Notes under the pieces: generated by a model
What the model was told of the DNA's origin: nothing
What the model saw: only the letters and a program-made list of their open reading frames with translations
Databases searched by the model: none
Translations under genes and position numbers: made by a program
From: Spartobacteria bacterium LR76
GTDB taxonomy: Bacteria > Verrucomicrobiota > Verrucomicrobiia > Chthoniobacterales > Terrimicrobiaceae
Assembly: GCA_003054655.1 (NCBI GenBank)
Contig: QAYZ01000015.1
Span: 620,001-684,000 of the forward strand
Length of the DNA: 64,000 bases
Direction of reading: 5' to 3'
In this document: one piece after another, positions 36,319-45,719 of the stretch
Layout of the letters: every line of letters begins with the position of its first letter
Numbering within the stretch: the first letter of the stretch is position 1

Positions 36319-38037
36319 TTGCTTGCTGTGCTCGAACTCAATCCAGAGAAAAAACTGGCCGGAATTCTCGCTCCTGTGTTCGCCCTGCGGGGCAGCGAAG
36401 ACCTCGGCATCGGAGATACGAAAGCGCTGAAGGAGTTTGTGACCTGGGCGGCCAGCCATGGGTTTGGCGCGGTGCAGGTGCTGCCGGTGAATGAAACCGG
36501 CAATGACTCCAGTCCCTATAACCTGCTGAGCGCCTTTGCCCTGGAGCCCTCGACCATCGCCACCACGCCGCGGGCCATCCCCGAACTGGACGAGGTGAGT
36601 TATAACAAAGTGCTGAGCGACCACAACGTGCGCTCCCTGCAAGAGGGGCGCGTTCAGTACGGACCCGTAAAGACGCTCAAAAACGAGCTGCTCCAGGCCG
36701 CCTTTGCCAATTTCCAGGCCAAGCCCGACAAGAAGCGCGCCAAGGCGTTCCAGGACTTTCAGACGCAGAATGCCGACTGGCTGGCCGACTACTCCTTTCA
36801 CCGCGCCCTCGTGGCCTGGAACCGCACCGAACTCGTCACCGAATGGCCGGCGGAGCACCGCAGCCCGGTCGCCGCGCAGGCCTGGGCCGACAAGCTCGAC
36901 TCCGCCACGCGCAAGAAGCTCGACCTGAGCCGGAAATACTACGCCTTCATCCAATGGCTCGCCTACGACCAGTGGCTCGCCGTGCGCCAGCATGCCGAGG
37001 CCGCAGGCGTGGCCCTCATCGGCGACGTGCCGGTGGGCGTGAGCCTCTTCAGCGCCGACGTGTGGCGCGAACCCGAGATCTTTGACCTCGCGCGCTCCAG
37101 CGGCGCGCCGCCGGAGAAGGTCTTTAAGTCCGACCCCTTCACCGAGCAGTGGGGGCAAAACTGGGGCTTCCCGCTCTACGCCTGGGAGCGCATGTCGCAG
37201 GATAACTTCTCCTGGTGGCGGCGGCGGCTCCGGTTGCTGAAGGAGTTCTTCCACCTCATGCGCGTGGACCACGCGCTCGGGTTTTTCCGCATCTACAGCT
37301 TTCCGTGGAGGCCCGAGGAGAATGCGAAATTCATCGACCTCACGCCCGAGCAGGCGGCGGCGATCACGCAAGGGCCGCTGCCGTGCTTCGTCGACCGCGA
37401 CGACTCGACGGAGGAAAACCGCGAGTTTAACCGCCTGCATGGCGAGATGATCCTCAAGGTCTTCATCGAGGAAATGGGCGAGCACCTGCTCATCGCCGAG
37501 GATCTCGGCGAGGTCGCGCCTTACGTACGCCCCACCCTCGCCAAGCTCGAGGTGCCGGGTTTCAAGATCCCGCAATGGGAGCGCAACTGGGACCGCCTCA
37601 CCAAGGGTTCCGAGTACCCGCGCCTGAGCCTCGCCACCTTTGCCACCCATGACCACCCGCCGGTCAAGAAGCACTGGACCGCGCTCTACACCGACGCCCT
37701 GAGCGAGGACCAAAAGACCCGCGACACCGCCATCCACGCCATGTGGGAGTTCATGGACTTCTGCGGGCACCCGGAGATCAAGCTCCCTCAGCCCTACACC
37801 GAGGAAATCCACCAGATTTTCGTAAAAGGCCTCTTCGCCTCCAACTCCTGGCTGGCCGTCCACATGATCACCGACCTCCTGGGCACGGACGAGCAGTACA
37901 ACGTCCCCGGATCAGCCGGAGACACGAACTGGACGCAGCGAATGAACGACCCCGTCGCTCGCCTAAACGAGGTCTGGGCGGAGGTTCTGCCTGCCATCGA
38001 AAGCGCCGTCACCGAGACCGGAAGGCGAGCTATTTGA
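36319..38037 (+). CDS. malQ: 4-alpha-glucanotransferase (amylomaltase, GH77)
   Basis: A 572-residue GH77 enzyme that transfers alpha-1,4-glucan segments during glycogen and maltodextrin metabolism in the cytoplasm. Family blocks include GSEDLGIGD near the start, LPVNETGNDSSPYN, the MRVDHALGFFR segment carrying the nucleophile Asp, LLIAEDLGEVAPYVRPTLAKL with the acid/base Glu, and ATFATHDHPPV. No ATG fits the N-terminus; TTG at 36319 or GTG at 36328 must be used. It is divergent from secA across 153 bases. Confidence 0.93.
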   Translation: MLAVLELNPEKKLAGILAPVFALRGSEDLGIGDTKALKEFVTWAASHGFGAVQVLPVNETGNDSSPYNLLSAFALEPSTIATTPRAIPELDEVSYNKVLSDHNVRSLQEGRVQYGPVKTLKNELLQAAFANFQAKPDKKRAKAFQDFQTQNADWLADYSFHRALVAWNRTELVTEWPAEHRSPVAAQAWADKLDSATRKKLDLSRKYYAFIQWLAYDQWLAVRQHAEAAGVALIGDVPVGVSLFSADVWREPEIFDLARSSGAPPEKVFKSDPFTEQWGQNWGFPLYAWERMSQDNFSWWRRRLRLLKEFFHLMRVDHALGFFRIYSFPWRPEENAKFIDLTPEQAAAITQGPLPCFVDRDDSTEENREFNRLHGEMILKVFIEEMGEHLLIAEDLGEVAPYVRPTLAKLEVPGFKIPQWERNWDRLTKGSEYPRLSLATFATHDHPPVKKHWTALYTDALSEDQKTRDTAIHAMWEFMDFCGHPEIKLPQPYTEEIHQIFVKGLFASNSWLAVHMITDLLGTDEQYNVPGSAGDTNWTQRMNDPVARLNEVWAEVLPAIESAVTETGRRAI

Positions 38038-38099
38038 TTGCAAAGCTTGCGGTTGCAGGGATTTCCGTGTACTAAGCCGAAGCAGAACATCAGGACGCA

Positions 38100-38444
38100 A
38101 TGGCAAACCTCACGAAAAGGGATCTGGTCATCAGGATCAGCAAGGAAACCGGGCTTGTTCAACAGGATGTCTTTGATGTGATCCAGAAAACCCTGGACTA
38201 CATCACGGACGCCCTCGCCAACGGCCAGGACGTGGAGCTTCGCAACTTTGGGGTCTTCGAAGTTCGTCTGACGAAATCGCGCGTGGGCCGCAATCCGCAC
38301 AAGCCTGAACACGACGTGACGATCCCGGCCCGGGCAACGGTGAAGTTCAAGTCCGGCAAGATCATGCGTCAGCGCGTTCTTCTTCGCACCGACGAGTTGA
38401 AGAACGCCACGCCGGGCGACGCCGAGACCGCCCCGAGCGCGTAA
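38100..38444 (+). CDS. HU/IHF-family DNA-binding protein
   Basis: A 114-residue nucleoid protein. The N-terminal two helices (TKRDLVIRISKETGL) are followed by the beta saddle with GVFEVRLTKSRVGRNPHKPE, where the DNA-intercalating RNP element is intact, and VKFKSGK. The last 20 residues (acidic, Ala-rich) extend beyond the usual 90-residue family length. It may act as HU or as an integration host factor subunit; sequence does not decide. It lies 62 bases after malQ on the same strand. Confidence 0.93.
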   Translation: MANLTKRDLVIRISKETGLVQQDVFDVIQKTLDYITDALANGQDVELRNFGVFEVRLTKSRVGRNPHKPEHDVTIPARATVKFKSGKIMRQRVLLRTDELKNATPGDAETAPSA

Positions 38445-38612
38445 GTCGCTTTTCCTTCTTTTTCCAGCCTCAGGGGCCAGCCACTCGCTGCCCCCTTCCC
38501 CGCTTCGTCTCCGGAGCGGTGAGTGTTTTTCTCCAAAAGGGCGCAATCGCGCCAGTCTGCCGCCGATTCTGCGGCAAAGTCCCTCCCTCCTGCCGCGCCC
38601 CGGTGCCGCTTC

Positions 38613-38659
38613 CCTTCGTTTCATCGTTTCCTATTAAGGAAGGAAACGAGAAACGAAGG
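38613..38659. repeat. Palindromic repeat copy A
   Basis: Arms 38613-38632 and 38641-38659 pair over 19 bp with a single-base bulge and an eight-base loop containing TTAAGG. The inner arm core is CGTTTCCT / AGGAAACG, shared with copy B and close to copy C. No T-run follows, so it is not a simple terminator. Confidence 0.75.
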
Positions 38660-38878
38660 AGGACAAGCAGGCCCGGCCCTGAGAAGGGCAAGCCGACCGG
38701 CTTGCGTTCCAACCATTTACCCGGCCTTCGGTCGTCGCGCGCGACTTCCCGGAAGATCGTCGGACGACCCGGCTCCCCGCTCAAAGCAGTGCGTCCGCTC
38801 CCGAGTCGCCCACCCCGCTCCACCCCCAGCCCCGACTGGCTGTGCCTTTCCCAAACCCCTCGCCTCCCCGAGGCCCTC

Positions 38879-38927
38879 TCGTTCGTTTTTCGTTTCCTCT
38901 TAAGGAGAGGAAACGAAAAACGAACGA
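38879..38927. repeat. Palindromic repeat copy B
   Basis: A perfect 22-bp stem (38879-38900 with 38906-38927) around the five-base loop TAAGG. It shares the CGTTTCCT / AGGAAACG core and the TTAAGG apex with copy A. A stem this long and this AT-rich in GC-rich DNA is unlikely to be chance. Confidence 0.85.
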
Positions 38928-39620
38928 AGACAGGGAGGGCCGCCCGCGAGGAAGCGAGCCACTTTTCAGCGGACCCAACCGCGTAGCCATTGGGAGACCT
39001 GCCAGCCGATAAAACTTTGCAAAGATTTATCGAGAGGAAAAACCTCTGCCGCACCTCGAGTGGTCCCGGCTGCTCGAGACTTTCTCAAAAAGGCTCCTGT
39101 TGAGCCGAGGACGCCGTTATTGCGCCGCCAAAAGTGCGAGTAGGTACCTACTGCACACCGACCCCGTAGCGCTTTGGCTGGGCCATCGGCAATGCTCCGG
39201 CCATCCAATGACATCGCCTAATCACCTCCATGGAACTCCGCCGCATAGCGCCCAAGTTGACAGCGCAGCGAGAGGTATGAGCGCCGCATTTGACATCATG
39301 CCGGAAGGGATGAGTAAAAACACCGATCACTCCCCGTGCAGCGCGCCCAATGGTCCCCTGCCCGACCCCAAACAAACCGAGAAAGAGCGCCCACAGGCTC
39401 CGCCTCCGAAGGAACCGAGAAAGCTTCGCCATGGTAAAAGACGCAATCCCTACATCGACTGGCCCGGATGCTTTTGAGAAGGCCACTCGCAGTCGTGGCA
39501 GTTCCGAAGACAACACGACTCCCTGACGAAGACGCCAGTGTCACCGGTGACACTGGCTCACAGCCCCCGATCGGCGAAAAGCTCGCACAGGCTCGTCCAA
39601 CCACTGGCCCGCGCTCCCTT

Positions 39621-39669
39621 CGTTCGTTTCCTCGTTTCCTTTCTTATAAAGAAACGAGGGAAACGAACG
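39621..39669. repeat. Palindromic repeat copy C
   Basis: Arms 39621-39638 and 39651-39669 pair over 18 bp with one bulged base and a 12-base loop. The outer part, CGTTCGTTT / AAACGAACG, is the same as the outer part of copy B. The inner part differs. Confidence 0.75.
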
Positions 39670-39835
39670 GGACGCAGGCCGCCCGCGACTCGCGCAGCCT
39701 TTCGGAGCAGGCAATATTTGCCAGATTTCCCGAGGAAGCATCTCACCGGCATGGACTCGGGATGCGGGTGCCGCGTTCGCTTCTTGCCTAAAGCGAGGCC
39801 GCAAGCATAGCCTCCCGGTTTTACTCCCCTCCCTT

Positions 39836-40777
39836 ATGGCTATTCCTGTCATCCTGGATACCGATATCGGCACGGATATCGATGATACGTGGGCGCTGGC
39901 ACACCTGCTGCGCAGCCCGGAACTCGACCTCAAACTCATCCTCACCGCGACGGGCGATATCACCTATCGCACGACGCTCACGGCGCGCTTCCTTGAGGCC
40001 GTGGGCAGGACGGACATCCCGATCGGCCGGGGGATGAACCCCGACCCCGCAACGGACCTGCGCCATCAGGACCCGTGGCTCAAGGGCTACGACCTGGCCA
40101 CCTACAGCGGCGAGATCGTGGAGGACGGCGTCGACCGTCTCATCCGGATCGTGGAGGAAAGCGAGGAGCCGGTGACGATCCTCGCCATCGCGCCGTGCGG
40201 GAATCTCGCCGAGGCCGTGACCCGCGCCCCGCACATCGCCTCCCGATGCAGGCTGGTCGGCATGTTTGGGAGCTTTGAGGTCGGCTATACCGGCGGCCTC
40301 CCCGCCAGCGACGAGACCAACGTGCGCGTCGACCCCGCCGCCCTGCGCACCGTGCTTTCCGCCCCATGGCAGGACGTGCTGCTCACGCCCCTCGATACCT
40401 GCAACTTCGCCGTGCTCACCGGGGAGAATTACCACCGTATCTGGAGCGCCACGAGTGATCCCATGCTGCGCGCCTTGATCGAAAACTACTGCATCTTTGC
40501 CCCGCTGGTGTGCTGGATGCATTGCGACTACTTTGCCACCCGCTCCACCGTGCTCTTCGACTGCGTGGCCGTGTATCTCGCCTATGCCGAGGATCTGGTC
40601 GAGACGGAGGCGATCCGCTTCGAGATCACCGACAAGGGCTACACCATCCGCGACGACGCCGCCCCGTACCCCGCCCGCGTCGCCCTGCGGTGGAAGGATC
40701 TCGATGGTTTTCTGAACCATCTCACGGAGAGATTGCTGCTGCCCGTTGAAGGTAGATCAGGAACCCTCCCGGGGTGA
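39836..40777 (+). CDS. Inosine-uridine-type nucleoside hydrolase
   Basis: A 313-residue hydrolase of the IUNH superfamily that cleaves the N-glycosidic bond of ribonucleosides. The calcium-binding signature DTDIGTDIDD is at residues 8-17. A later conserved block (TNVRVDPAALRTVL) fits the family's substrate-site region. It has no signal peptide, so a cytoplasmic salvage role is likely. The gene is 25 bases upstream of the beta-helix protein on the same strand, but an operator-like palindrome lies between them. Confidence 0.88.
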   Translation: MAIPVILDTDIGTDIDDTWALAHLLRSPELDLKLILTATGDITYRTTLTARFLEAVGRTDIPIGRGMNPDPATDLRHQDPWLKGYDLATYSGEIVEDGVDRLIRIVEESEEPVTILAIAPCGNLAEAVTRAPHIASRCRLVGMFGSFEVGYTGGLPASDETNVRVDPAALRTVLSAPWQDVLLTPLDTCNFAVLTGENYHRIWSATSDPMLRALIENYCIFAPLVCWMHCDYFATRSTVLFDCVAVYLAYAEDLVETEAIRFEITDKGYTIRDDAAPYPARVALRWKDLDGFLNHLTERLLLPVEGRSGTLPG

Positions 40778-40792
40778 CTTTTTCCCCTTGCA

Positions 40793-40808
40793 TATCAAAC
40801 GTATGATA
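40793..40808. promoter_or_regulatory. Operator-like palindrome before the beta-helix gene
   Basis: TATCAAACGTATGATA is an inverted repeat, TATCA and TGATA arms around a central ACGT with one mismatched pair. It overlaps the first possible ATG of the downstream gene (40803) and ends 15 bases before the next in-frame ATG (40824). This position suits a repressor site. Confidence 0.45.
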
Positions 40809-43136
40809 CGCTATGTTTCGGGGATGCTCACCCCCCGTCAGACTACGCTTTCATATTTCGGTATCACTTTGCTGTCTCTCGCGATGGCTGCTGCCATGGG
40901 CGACGGGCGGGCGGAGGAGCAGGACACGAGCGGCATCTGGGTCGACGGCAAGGTCGCCACGACGGGAGACGGCTCTTATTACCATCCCTTCCAGACGGTG
41001 GGGGAGGCGATCGAGGCGTTCAAGGCCCCGACTGATCCGAATACACGGGTGACGATTCGCGGCGGGACGTACCGGGAGCAGATCAAGCTGGACGCCAAGC
41101 ACGGCGGGTCGAAATCCGGCACGCCGGACCAGCCGCTCGTCGTGCGCGGTATGCCGGGCGAGCGGGTGATCCTTTCCGGGATGCGTCAGGTCTCGGGATG
41201 GAAGCTGGATTCCGGCAAGGTCTACGTCGCCGACGTCGGGGAGTGGAATCCCCCCGGAGCGCCGAATCCCTGCCCGGAGAATTTTTACTTTGGCATGCAG
41301 GCGCGGCCCATGGCGCAGTCTCCGGACGGCTCCGCGCCGCTGTGGATCTGGCAGTCGATGAAGAAGGATGCGGCCGGTAACCTCGTAGTGACTGATCCGG
41401 AGCATCTCAAGGGCATCGGCAATCTCACCGGCGGCTACATCCAATACTACAGCATCCCCTACCAGATACCCGGTGCCACCATTCTGTCGAATGATCCTGA
41501 TGCGGGAACCCTCACCGTGGGAAATAACAACGTGGTGGCGGATTTTGCGACGACCTACATCGTGAAAAACCTCCGCAGCCTGGTCGACCAGCCCGGCGAG
41601 TGGGCCTTTGTCAAAGACCCCGCGGGCATGTACAAGATCTACTACTGGCCGAAATCGGACGAGGAGGTCGCGGCGATGCTCTCCGACAATCCCCCGACGC
41701 AGGTGCGCAACGGCAAGACGGGTATCGTCATTCTCTACGGCATCCATGATGTCGTGGTGGAAAACCTGGAGATCATGGGCTCGACCGGCGATGGCGTGCA
41801 CATCAGCGGCGGCAGCCAGAATATCACGGTGCGGAATTGCCTGATCCACGACAACGGCGGCTACCAGTGGCGCGATGGCGGCAAGGTCATCGCCATCGGG
41901 GGCACGGGGATCTTCATGCGGGATACCGATGGCGTCACCGTGACCAACAATGTCATCACCCTCAATACCAACGGCGTCGGCATCCAGAGCTGCAAAGGCG
42001 TGACCGTCTCGCACAACGACATCGGGTACAACTTCATCGATGGCTTTGACGTCAGCTCGGGCAGGAACCTGGCCAAGCCCACGCTGAACGCGACCATTTC
42101 CAACAACTACATCCACCACCACTACAATCTCCTCCAGCATCCCGATGCGATTCAGACCTACGACGGCGGCGTGCAGGGCCTCCGCATCGTGGACAACGCC
42201 ATCTTTGCCTCGCCCCAGATCATGCACAACGGCATGGCGGGCGGCGAGTACCTCGGCAACGTCATCTGGGGGCCAAACATCAACAAGCTGGGCTCGGTGG
42301 ACAGCCTCGGCTCGGCCGGGCCGGTGATCTTCCGCAACAACACGCTCTACGGCGGCGTGTGCTTCTATCCCACCATGCCAGCGCAGGTGACTGACAATAT
42401 TTTCCTCGGGCGTCTTTTCACCTATCCCGAGAGCTACACCGGAGACCGCAACCTGCTGCTGCCGATGCTCAAGAGTCCCGGCGTCTACGACAAGGCACAG
42501 CTAATCAGCATCAACGGAAAGAACTACAACTCCTATGGCCTGGAGGTCGGCGGCGGTATCCAGGGTTTTTACGACGCCACGCAGCAGGACGAGCATTCCC
42601 AGATCGCCCCGGCAGGCGAGTCGCTCTTTGTCAACATGCCGACGATCCTGCGGGTCTTTGGCGATGTGAAGGAAGAGCAATGGTCGCCCACCGAGTCCGT
42701 CATTCCGCTGGAAAAAGTCCCCGGTGAAGGCTCCGGCAAGGTCGACGCCACGGCGGGAATGAGCGTGGGCGGGTACATCGAGTTCAACATGGACGGCGTA
42801 CCCCGCAAGATCACGGCCATCGATGAAGCCAAGAGCACGATCACCGTCACCCCGGCGCTGAACAACCGCGCCCACCTCTATCGCGGAGACATCATCGAGT
42901 ATTGGGGCGACCGGACCGACTTCAAGCGCGACAGCAGGCTGGCCGCCAACAGCCCGGGCCGGGCGATGGCTTCGGACGGCGGGCCGGTCGGTTCGCGGCT
43001 GGTCATCGCGAACTACCAGTCGGGAGATTTCGACGGCAACGGCACGCGCGACATCCCGGCTGTCCCCGCCGACGTGGAGGAAAACGTGAAGCTCCACGAT
43101 TTTCATGCTTCCCCCTGGTTTTCGTTCGGCAACTAA
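40803..43136 (+). CDS. Secreted right-handed parallel beta-helix protein
   Basis: A 777-residue secreted protein. A hydrophobic signal segment (about residues 17-30) is followed by a DUF1565-like start (DGSYYHPFQTVGEAIEAF, IRGGTYREQI). In the middle is a run of PbH1-type coils: HDVVVENLEI, QNITVRNCLI, DGVTVTNNVI, KGVTVSHNDI and NATISNNYIHHH. This is the fold of pectate lyases and other polysaccharide-active enzymes, but no catalytic triad can be placed. The C-terminal 180 residues contain an RNA-independent, Val/Gly-rich extra domain. The start could also be ATG 40824, which would leave the upstream palindrome in the leader. Confidence 0.82.
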   Translation: MIRYVSGMLTPRQTTLSYFGITLLSLAMAAAMGDGRAEEQDTSGIWVDGKVATTGDGSYYHPFQTVGEAIEAFKAPTDPNTRVTIRGGTYREQIKLDAKHGGSKSGTPDQPLVVRGMPGERVILSGMRQVSGWKLDSGKVYVADVGEWNPPGAPNPCPENFYFGMQARPMAQSPDGSAPLWIWQSMKKDAAGNLVVTDPEHLKGIGNLTGGYIQYYSIPYQIPGATILSNDPDAGTLTVGNNNVVADFATTYIVKNLRSLVDQPGEWAFVKDPAGMYKIYYWPKSDEEVAAMLSDNPPTQVRNGKTGIVILYGIHDVVVENLEIMGSTGDGVHISGGSQNITVRNCLIHDNGGYQWRDGGKVIAIGGTGIFMRDTDGVTVTNNVITLNTNGVGIQSCKGVTVSHNDIGYNFIDGFDVSSGRNLAKPTLNATISNNYIHHHYNLLQHPDAIQTYDGGVQGLRIVDNAIFASPQIMHNGMAGGEYLGNVIWGPNINKLGSVDSLGSAGPVIFRNNTLYGGVCFYPTMPAQVTDNIFLGRLFTYPESYTGDRNLLLPMLKSPGVYDKAQLISINGKNYNSYGLEVGGGIQGFYDATQQDEHSQIAPAGESLFVNMPTILRVFGDVKEEQWSPTESVIPLEKVPGEGSGKVDATAGMSVGGYIEFNMDGVPRKITAIDEAKSTITVTPALNNRAHLYRGDIIEYWGDRTDFKRDSRLAANSPGRAMASDGGPVGSRLVIANYQSGDFDGNGTRDIPAVPADVEENVKLHDFHASPWFSFGN

Positions 43137-43499
43137 AGCAGAAAAACCCTAGCCATTGCTCAGCGGCGCCGACGGCTGCACGGAAGCGTTGATCGCCAAA
43201 TCGCCGGGGCAGTGGGACATGCTTGGGAGCATGGCTGCATCGGTCGGAGCGGAACGAATAGCACTGTTGGAGCAGGAGATGGCTGCAGATCTCTCGGGGG
43301 AACCTTTCGCCACTCTGGGGGCCGCATACGAGGGTGCCCCGCTCGCTCCCTGCTGTCCGCAGGGCGGCGGGAATAGCCCGACGTTTTCTCAACCTCAAAT
43401 CCTGGGCTACCCTGGAGATCGACCATCGGGCTGCTCCCCTGCGCCGAGTTTCCCATAGCGATCTTGGCTGACTTCCTCTATGAAATGGCGGGTCGTTTG
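43137..43499. other. Gene-free stretch
   Basis: 363 bases between the beta-helix gene and the hydroxyacid dehydrogenase. Both strands have frames of about 100 codons, but they mirror each other, start with non-ATG or weak contexts and match no family I know. No clear promoter or hairpin could be assigned. Confidence 0.6.
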
Positions 43500-44486
43500 A
43501 TGAAAAAAGTCATATTCCTCGGTGAACCGCACTTGCTGGATTCCGTCTACTCGCCCGAGACTCGGTGGCGCATTGCCACGGAGGCCGAGGTGCTGGAACC
43601 CGCCGTCCCTCCCCAGGAAATCGAAGCGCACCTGGACCGCCTCGCGCAGGCCGATGCGATCTTTACCACCTGGGGCATGCCCGCGCTTTCCGAGGCCCAA
43701 CTGGCTGCGCTGCCCAAGCTCAAGGCGGTCTTTTACGCCGCAGGCTCGGTAAGGAAATTTGCCCAACCGCTGATCGAGCGCGACATCCTTGTCGTCAGCT
43801 CCTGGGTGGCCAACGCGATCCCGGTCGCCGAGTTCACCCTCGCCCAGATCCTCCTCTCCATGAAGGGCTACTTTCGCAACCTGCGCGACAACGGCCCGGA
43901 AAAACATTACGAGGCATTTCGCGGCCCTGGGAATTACGACGAGACGGTCGCCCTCCTGGGAGCCGGAGCGATCGGGCGGAAGGTCATCGAGCTGCTCGCG
44001 CCGTTCCGGCTGAAAATCGCGGTGTTTGACCAGTTCCTCACCACCGTCGGCGCGTCGAATCTCGGGGTGAGCAAAGTGAGCCTGGAGGAGGCCTTTGCAA
44101 CGGGCTTCGTCGTCTCGAACCACCTTGCCGACGTGCCGGAGACCGAGGGGATGCTGCAAAAGGCGCACTTTGCACGGATGCGCGACGGCGCGGTCTTCAT
44201 CAATACGGGCCGGGGCCGCACCGTGCGCGAGGACGACCTTTGCGACGTGCTGGAGGCCCGCCCGGACCTCACCGCCCTCCTCGACGTGACCTACCCCGAG
44301 CCGCCCAAGCCCGGCTCCCGCCTGCACACCCTGCCCAACGCGCTGCTCTCCACCCACATCGCAGGCTCGATCAATTCCGAAGTCGCCCGACTCGGCGAAA
44401 TCGCCTGCGCCGAGTTCCTCTCCTGGAAACACGGCAAACCCATGCGCTTCGCCATCTCCCTGGAAAAGCTCTCGACCATGGCGTGA
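43500..44486 (+). CDS. D-isomer-specific 2-hydroxyacid dehydrogenase
   Basis: A 328-residue NAD-dependent dehydrogenase that interconverts 2-hydroxy and 2-keto acids. The nucleotide fold begins with LLGAGAIGRKVIELL (GxGxxG) near residue 155. Catalytic Arg and Glu positions fall in the NTGRGRTVREDDL region and the YPEPP segment. The catalytic His is in the THIAGS block near 290. The ATG at 43500 is preferred over an upstream TTG. Substrate is unknown; it may act on sugar-derived acids. Confidence 0.88.
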   Translation: MKKVIFLGEPHLLDSVYSPETRWRIATEAEVLEPAVPPQEIEAHLDRLAQADAIFTTWGMPALSEAQLAALPKLKAVFYAAGSVRKFAQPLIERDILVVSSWVANAIPVAEFTLAQILLSMKGYFRNLRDNGPEKHYEAFRGPGNYDETVALLGAGAIGRKVIELLAPFRLKIAVFDQFLTTVGASNLGVSKVSLEEAFATGFVVSNHLADVPETEGMLQKAHFARMRDGAVFINTGRGRTVREDDLCDVLEARPDLTALLDVTYPEPPKPGSRLHTLPNALLSTHIAGSINSEVARLGEIACAEFLSWKHGKPMRFAISLEKLSTMA

Positions 44487-44534
44487 GGCCGGGCGGCAGC
44501 GCTGCCAAGCACTCCCGCGATCCAAAGAATCGCC

Positions 44535-44843
44535 ATGCGCTCCAAAGCTCTGACGATAATCCTCCTCCTCGCGGTTATCGCCCTCTTCGTGACACTTTCG
44601 CGCAGCGCAGCGATTCGGGCGGCGGAGCGAGTCATTACTGATCTCGACCCGTCCCAAAAGCTGGGTTTCATGATGTCCGGCACTTCGCCGGTGTTTACGA
44701 AGGAGAGAAAACTGCTTTGGCGGGTGGCTTACTTTCAACGCGACATCTTCACCGGAAACCCGGTCGTGATCCATGTCTCCCCCCTCGGACACATTGAGGG
44801 GACTGAACCGAAGTTCATCGGTGATTGGAACTCAGGCCGCTAG
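44535..44843 (+). CDS. Small membrane-anchored or exported hypothetical protein
   Basis: A 102-residue protein with an N-terminal hydrophobic helix at about 6-20 after two basic residues, followed by a soluble part with no cysteine. No family was recognised. It lies 48 bases after the dehydrogenase on the same strand and faces the next gene, a secreted protein on the minus strand. Confidence 0.5.
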   Translation: MRSKALTIILLLAVIALFVTLSRSAAIRAAERVITDLDPSQKLGFMMSGTSPVFTKERKLLWRVAYFQRDIFTGNPVVIHVSPLGHIEGTEPKFIGDWNSGR

Positions 44844-44906
44844 GAAAACCATCTCGCAGATTTTGCCAGGACGATGACCCGCTCTCCGATGGAGACGGCA
44901 CCAAAC

Positions 44907-45719
44907 TCAGGGCATGCAGAGCAAGTCGACCGTCTGTTTGGAAATGGCGTGGATTTTCTGGACCTCGCTCTCGGATGGCGCTGCTCCCTCTTTTTTCCCC
45001 ATTAATGGCCGCAGGCGAGCGATGCTGGTTCGCACCGCCGCGAGCGTCGGGTCCTCCCCATGTTTATCTCCCATTCTCCCAACGACATTGGCGAAATAAG
45101 CCAGCATCTCGGGTTGATGCAGAAGCTCCGCCGCCGGGTCGGAGTACGGGTGAGATGCCAGCGCGGAAAGAGCCTCCAGCCCGCGCAGCCACCCGCCCAA
45201 GCTGATCAGTTGAGACAAGGACTCGCTTTTGATTTCGACCATCGCCGCCTTCAGGTCTTCGCTGGCGGCAGACCATTCTTTGCGGACCGCCTCCCAGTCC
45301 TCGCGATCGACATGCTCCATGACGCTCTTTTCTCTCCGGAGCACGGAGTTTCCTACACCGAGGGCGCGGGACAGCCTGAGGGCGGTGCGGCCGAGATCCT
45401 GCATTTCGTCGGCATCTTTCGCGGAAACCGCGAGAAAGCCCTCGCCGAAAACGAGTCCCAGGCGAAGCGCGATCCTGGCCGGGCTGCCGTCCGGTCGCAG
45501 GGTGGAGATATCTGGCCGCAGGATGGCGTGCCAGTTTGAATCCCGAAACGTGTCCAGCACACGGAATATCTCGTTTGGCACCGGTACGAGCACGCCATTG
45601 ATCATCTGCACCTGCGGAGGCAGACGATCTTTCAAAATCGGTGGCTGCGATTCCGCCAACGCGGAGCCAGCGAATGCCAACAAAAGAAGGCAGGCCCGCC
45701 TGATCGCAGGTGAGTGCAT
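44907..45719 (-). CDS. Secreted hypothetical protein
   Basis: A 270-residue protein starting at the ATG at 45719, where a good signal peptide begins (IRRACLLLLAFAGSALA, cleavage after ALA near 23). The mature part is mainly helical, with many Glu/Arg/Leu heptad-like segments from about 110 to 250. No named family. The same frame remains open about 110 codons upstream, but that region has no protein-like features. It is not obviously linked to its neighbours. Confidence 0.65.
   Translation of the reverse strand: MHSPAIRRACLLLLAFAGSALAESQPPILKDRLPPQVQMINGVLVPVPNEIFRVLDTFRDSNWHAILRPDISTLRPDGSPARIALRLGLVFGEGFLAVSAKDADEMQDLGRTALRLSRALGVGNSVLRREKSVMEHVDREDWEAVRKEWSAASEDLKAAMVEIKSESLSQLISLGGWLRGLEALSALASHPYSDPAAELLHQPEMLAYFANVVGRMGDKHGEDPTLAAVRTSIARLRPLMGKKEGAAPSESEVQKIHAISKQTVDLLCMP

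Larger units (their letters stand above)
38445..39835. other. 1.4-kb gene-poor stretch with three related palindromes
   Basis: No convincing gene lies between the HU/IHF gene and the nucleoside hydrolase. Short frames at about 39100-39477 (plus) and 39148-39516 (minus) overlap each other, have no recognisable family and an atypical composition. The stretch carries three AT-richer inverted repeats listed separately and a 12-bp palindrome AGCCGACCGGCT at 38691-38702. It could be an insertion site of small repeats or the remnant of a lost gene. Confidence 0.7.

Noticed and set aside
36166..37863. Open frame extending SecA by 566 codons upstream of its ATG
   Set aside because: It is the antisense of the malQ gene. 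GC-rich codon usage keeps the opposite strand open, and SecA homology begins at MFNWIIKK at 36165.
38613..38659. Palindrome A as the terminator of the HU/IHF gene
   Set aside because: It lies 169 bases after the stop, lacks a T-run, and has two related copies nearby.
39100..39516. Two overlapping frames in the gene-poor stretch
   Set aside because: They mirror each other on opposite strands, lack family motifs or a convincing start, and lie among palindromic repeats.
43156..43458. About 100-codon frames on both strands before the hydroxyacid dehydrogenase
   Set aside because: No family resemblance and mirror-image frames; treated as non-coding.
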